From the NCBI RefSeq assembly GCF_030052815.1, contig NC_079505.1, forward strand, positions 80,640,330 through 80,704,329: 64,000 nt of DNA. The letters run 5' to 3'. The notes under the pieces are model-generated. The model was not told where the DNA came from. It saw only the letters and a program-made list of their open reading frames with translations, and did not search any database. Source of the stretch: Hevea brasiliensis. Lineage: Eukaryota; Streptophyta; Magnoliopsida; Malpighiales; Euphorbiaceae. Position 1 is the stretch's first letter. Every line of letters begins with the position of its first letter. A program made the position numbers and the translations under genes. This document shows, piece by piece, positions 63,137 to 64,000 of this stretch.

Positions 63137-63742
63137 TCAAAACTCCTCCTGGCTTTTTACCTTTTGGTGCTTCTCTTCACCATGAGTGCTTCTCTCCTGA
63201 CGGTCATCAATTGAATAATATCGTCGATCTCTTCTTGCTTTCTCTATGGTATAACAAAATACCAAAGAACAACATAGTTTGGCATGTGCATGGAGTTGAG
63301 GGCTGGCATGGCAAAATCCCCATTCCCAACACCAAATCTCATCTTCCTCCACAGAATCCAACATCATGCTCACCACGATTGATCCGCAGTACGCTTCAAT
63401 CATCCTCCCACTTGAGTGTTGCTGCGATTCAAACTCGGAAACTACTTTCTGCATTCCATATCTCAAATCTCTTCCCTATCTCAATTCCCCATTCATCATT
63501 TTAGCAATCTTGTAGCCCTTTCAATACACTAACGCACTCCCTTAGCGCCATCCTCAATGGAGCCAGACCGTTCTATGTCTACCGATCTTCACTTGGACTT
63601 TATCATCGCAGTAAATTTCAGAGGCCATTGACTCATTGGACGACGAATGATTATAAGTTATATCCCACTGTGGCTTCCAGTCCTCCAACACAGATGAGAT
63701 TTGAAAAGGAAAGTGCATAGCCTTAGCCAACGAGTCACTCAT
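63137..63742 (-). other. unrecognised possible coding remnant
   Basis: Two minus frames lie head to tail: 63742–63554 (MSDSLAKAMHFPFQISSVLE…) and 63466–63137, which contains VSEFESQQHSSGRMIEAYCG and SVEEDEIWCWEWG. Base composition is more coding-like than the flanks. I found no family and no convincing splice pair joining them, and stops fall between. It may be a decayed gene or a gene with unseen exons. Confidence 0.25.
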
Positions 63743-63796
63743 TTTTCCATTTTGAATTTCTTTTTAATTTTAAAATTCACCAACGCGCGCGCTCAC

Positions 63797-63798
<2 letters not shown>

Positions 63799-63859
<61 letters not shown>
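63799..63859. repeat. (AT)n microsatellite
   Basis: About 30 uninterrupted AT units, preceded by a short GCGCGCGC run. It is the longest dinucleotide tract in the window. Confidence 0.95.
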
Positions 63860-63860
<1 letters not shown>

Positions 63861-64000
63861 TTTCCCTAAAGAAAGAACGAGTAATCATCAATGTTCATTT
63901 GCCAAGCCACGCTGATCATGCAGAGCTACCATATGAAAGAGCAAATACTTCCTGATTTAAATCAATATTTATCAAAACGTCAATCATCCGGCAAGGAAAG

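Noticed and set aside
1..64000. tRNA, rRNA and CRISPR signals
   Set aside because: A scan by eye for tRNA T-loop (GGTTCGA) and box A patterns and for regularly spaced direct repeats with unique spacers found nothing convincing. The AT-rich arrays are imperfect tandem repeats in plant DNA, not CRISPR.

Overview
This is plant nuclear DNA. Genes are sparse and split by GT–AG introns, the intergenic DNA is very AT-rich, and the products are plant families: R2R3-MYB, NAC with a miR164 site, a PLS-type PPR protein and an atypical chloroplast thioredoxin. A woody eudicot, possibly Malpighiales/Euphorbiaceae, is my guess; nothing in the window fixes the species.

Left third (1–28 kb), regulatory genes on the minus strand. 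An intact three-exon R2R3-MYB gene (476–2735) is followed about 12.5 kb later by a second MYB locus (14926–16132). That locus is clearly a pseudogene, although its C-terminal subgroup motif and TATA box survive. A three-exon NAC gene of the NAC100/CUC-like group (23975–25277) carries a miR164-complementary site. Between these lie an unusual composite repeat (9240–11330), a long hairpin (12850–13031), an RNase H-like retroelement fossil (13325–13560) and a short GC-richer island with two G-boxes (21700–22075).

Middle (28–41 kb), housekeeping genes. An intronless organelle-type PPR gene on plus (32169–33722) converges on a four-exon MPO1/DUF962 membrane protein gene on minus (34095–36547). Next come an RNase H/zinc-binding retroelement fossil (37880–38620) and a multi-exon gene for a probable mitochondrial complex I accessory subunit (38955–40015).

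Right third (41–64 kb), repeats plus one gene. A second copy of the composite repeat begins near 41530. It is split by a complete 10.3-kb Ty3/gypsy chromovirus-type retrotransposon on minus (42528–52843), with a 5-bp target duplication, tRNA-Met primer site, polypurine tract and LTRs of about 2.6 kb. Its gag-pol frame is readable end to end but carries eleven premature stops, ten TAG and one TAA, and substitutions at protease, RT, RNase H and integrase active sites; this looks like cytosine-deamination decay. The repeat resumes to about 54715. A four-exon ACHT-type chloroplast thioredoxin gene (58114–59327) follows, then an 886-bp poly(A)-tailed retroposon with a perfect 15-bp target duplication (59978–60863). 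I could not name that element.

The genes are independent transcription units; I see no operon or biosynthetic cluster. The least ordinary structures are the two-copy composite higher-order repeat, the unidentified retroposon, the deamination-scarred retrotransposon and the hairpin. I found no tRNA, rRNA or CRISPR.
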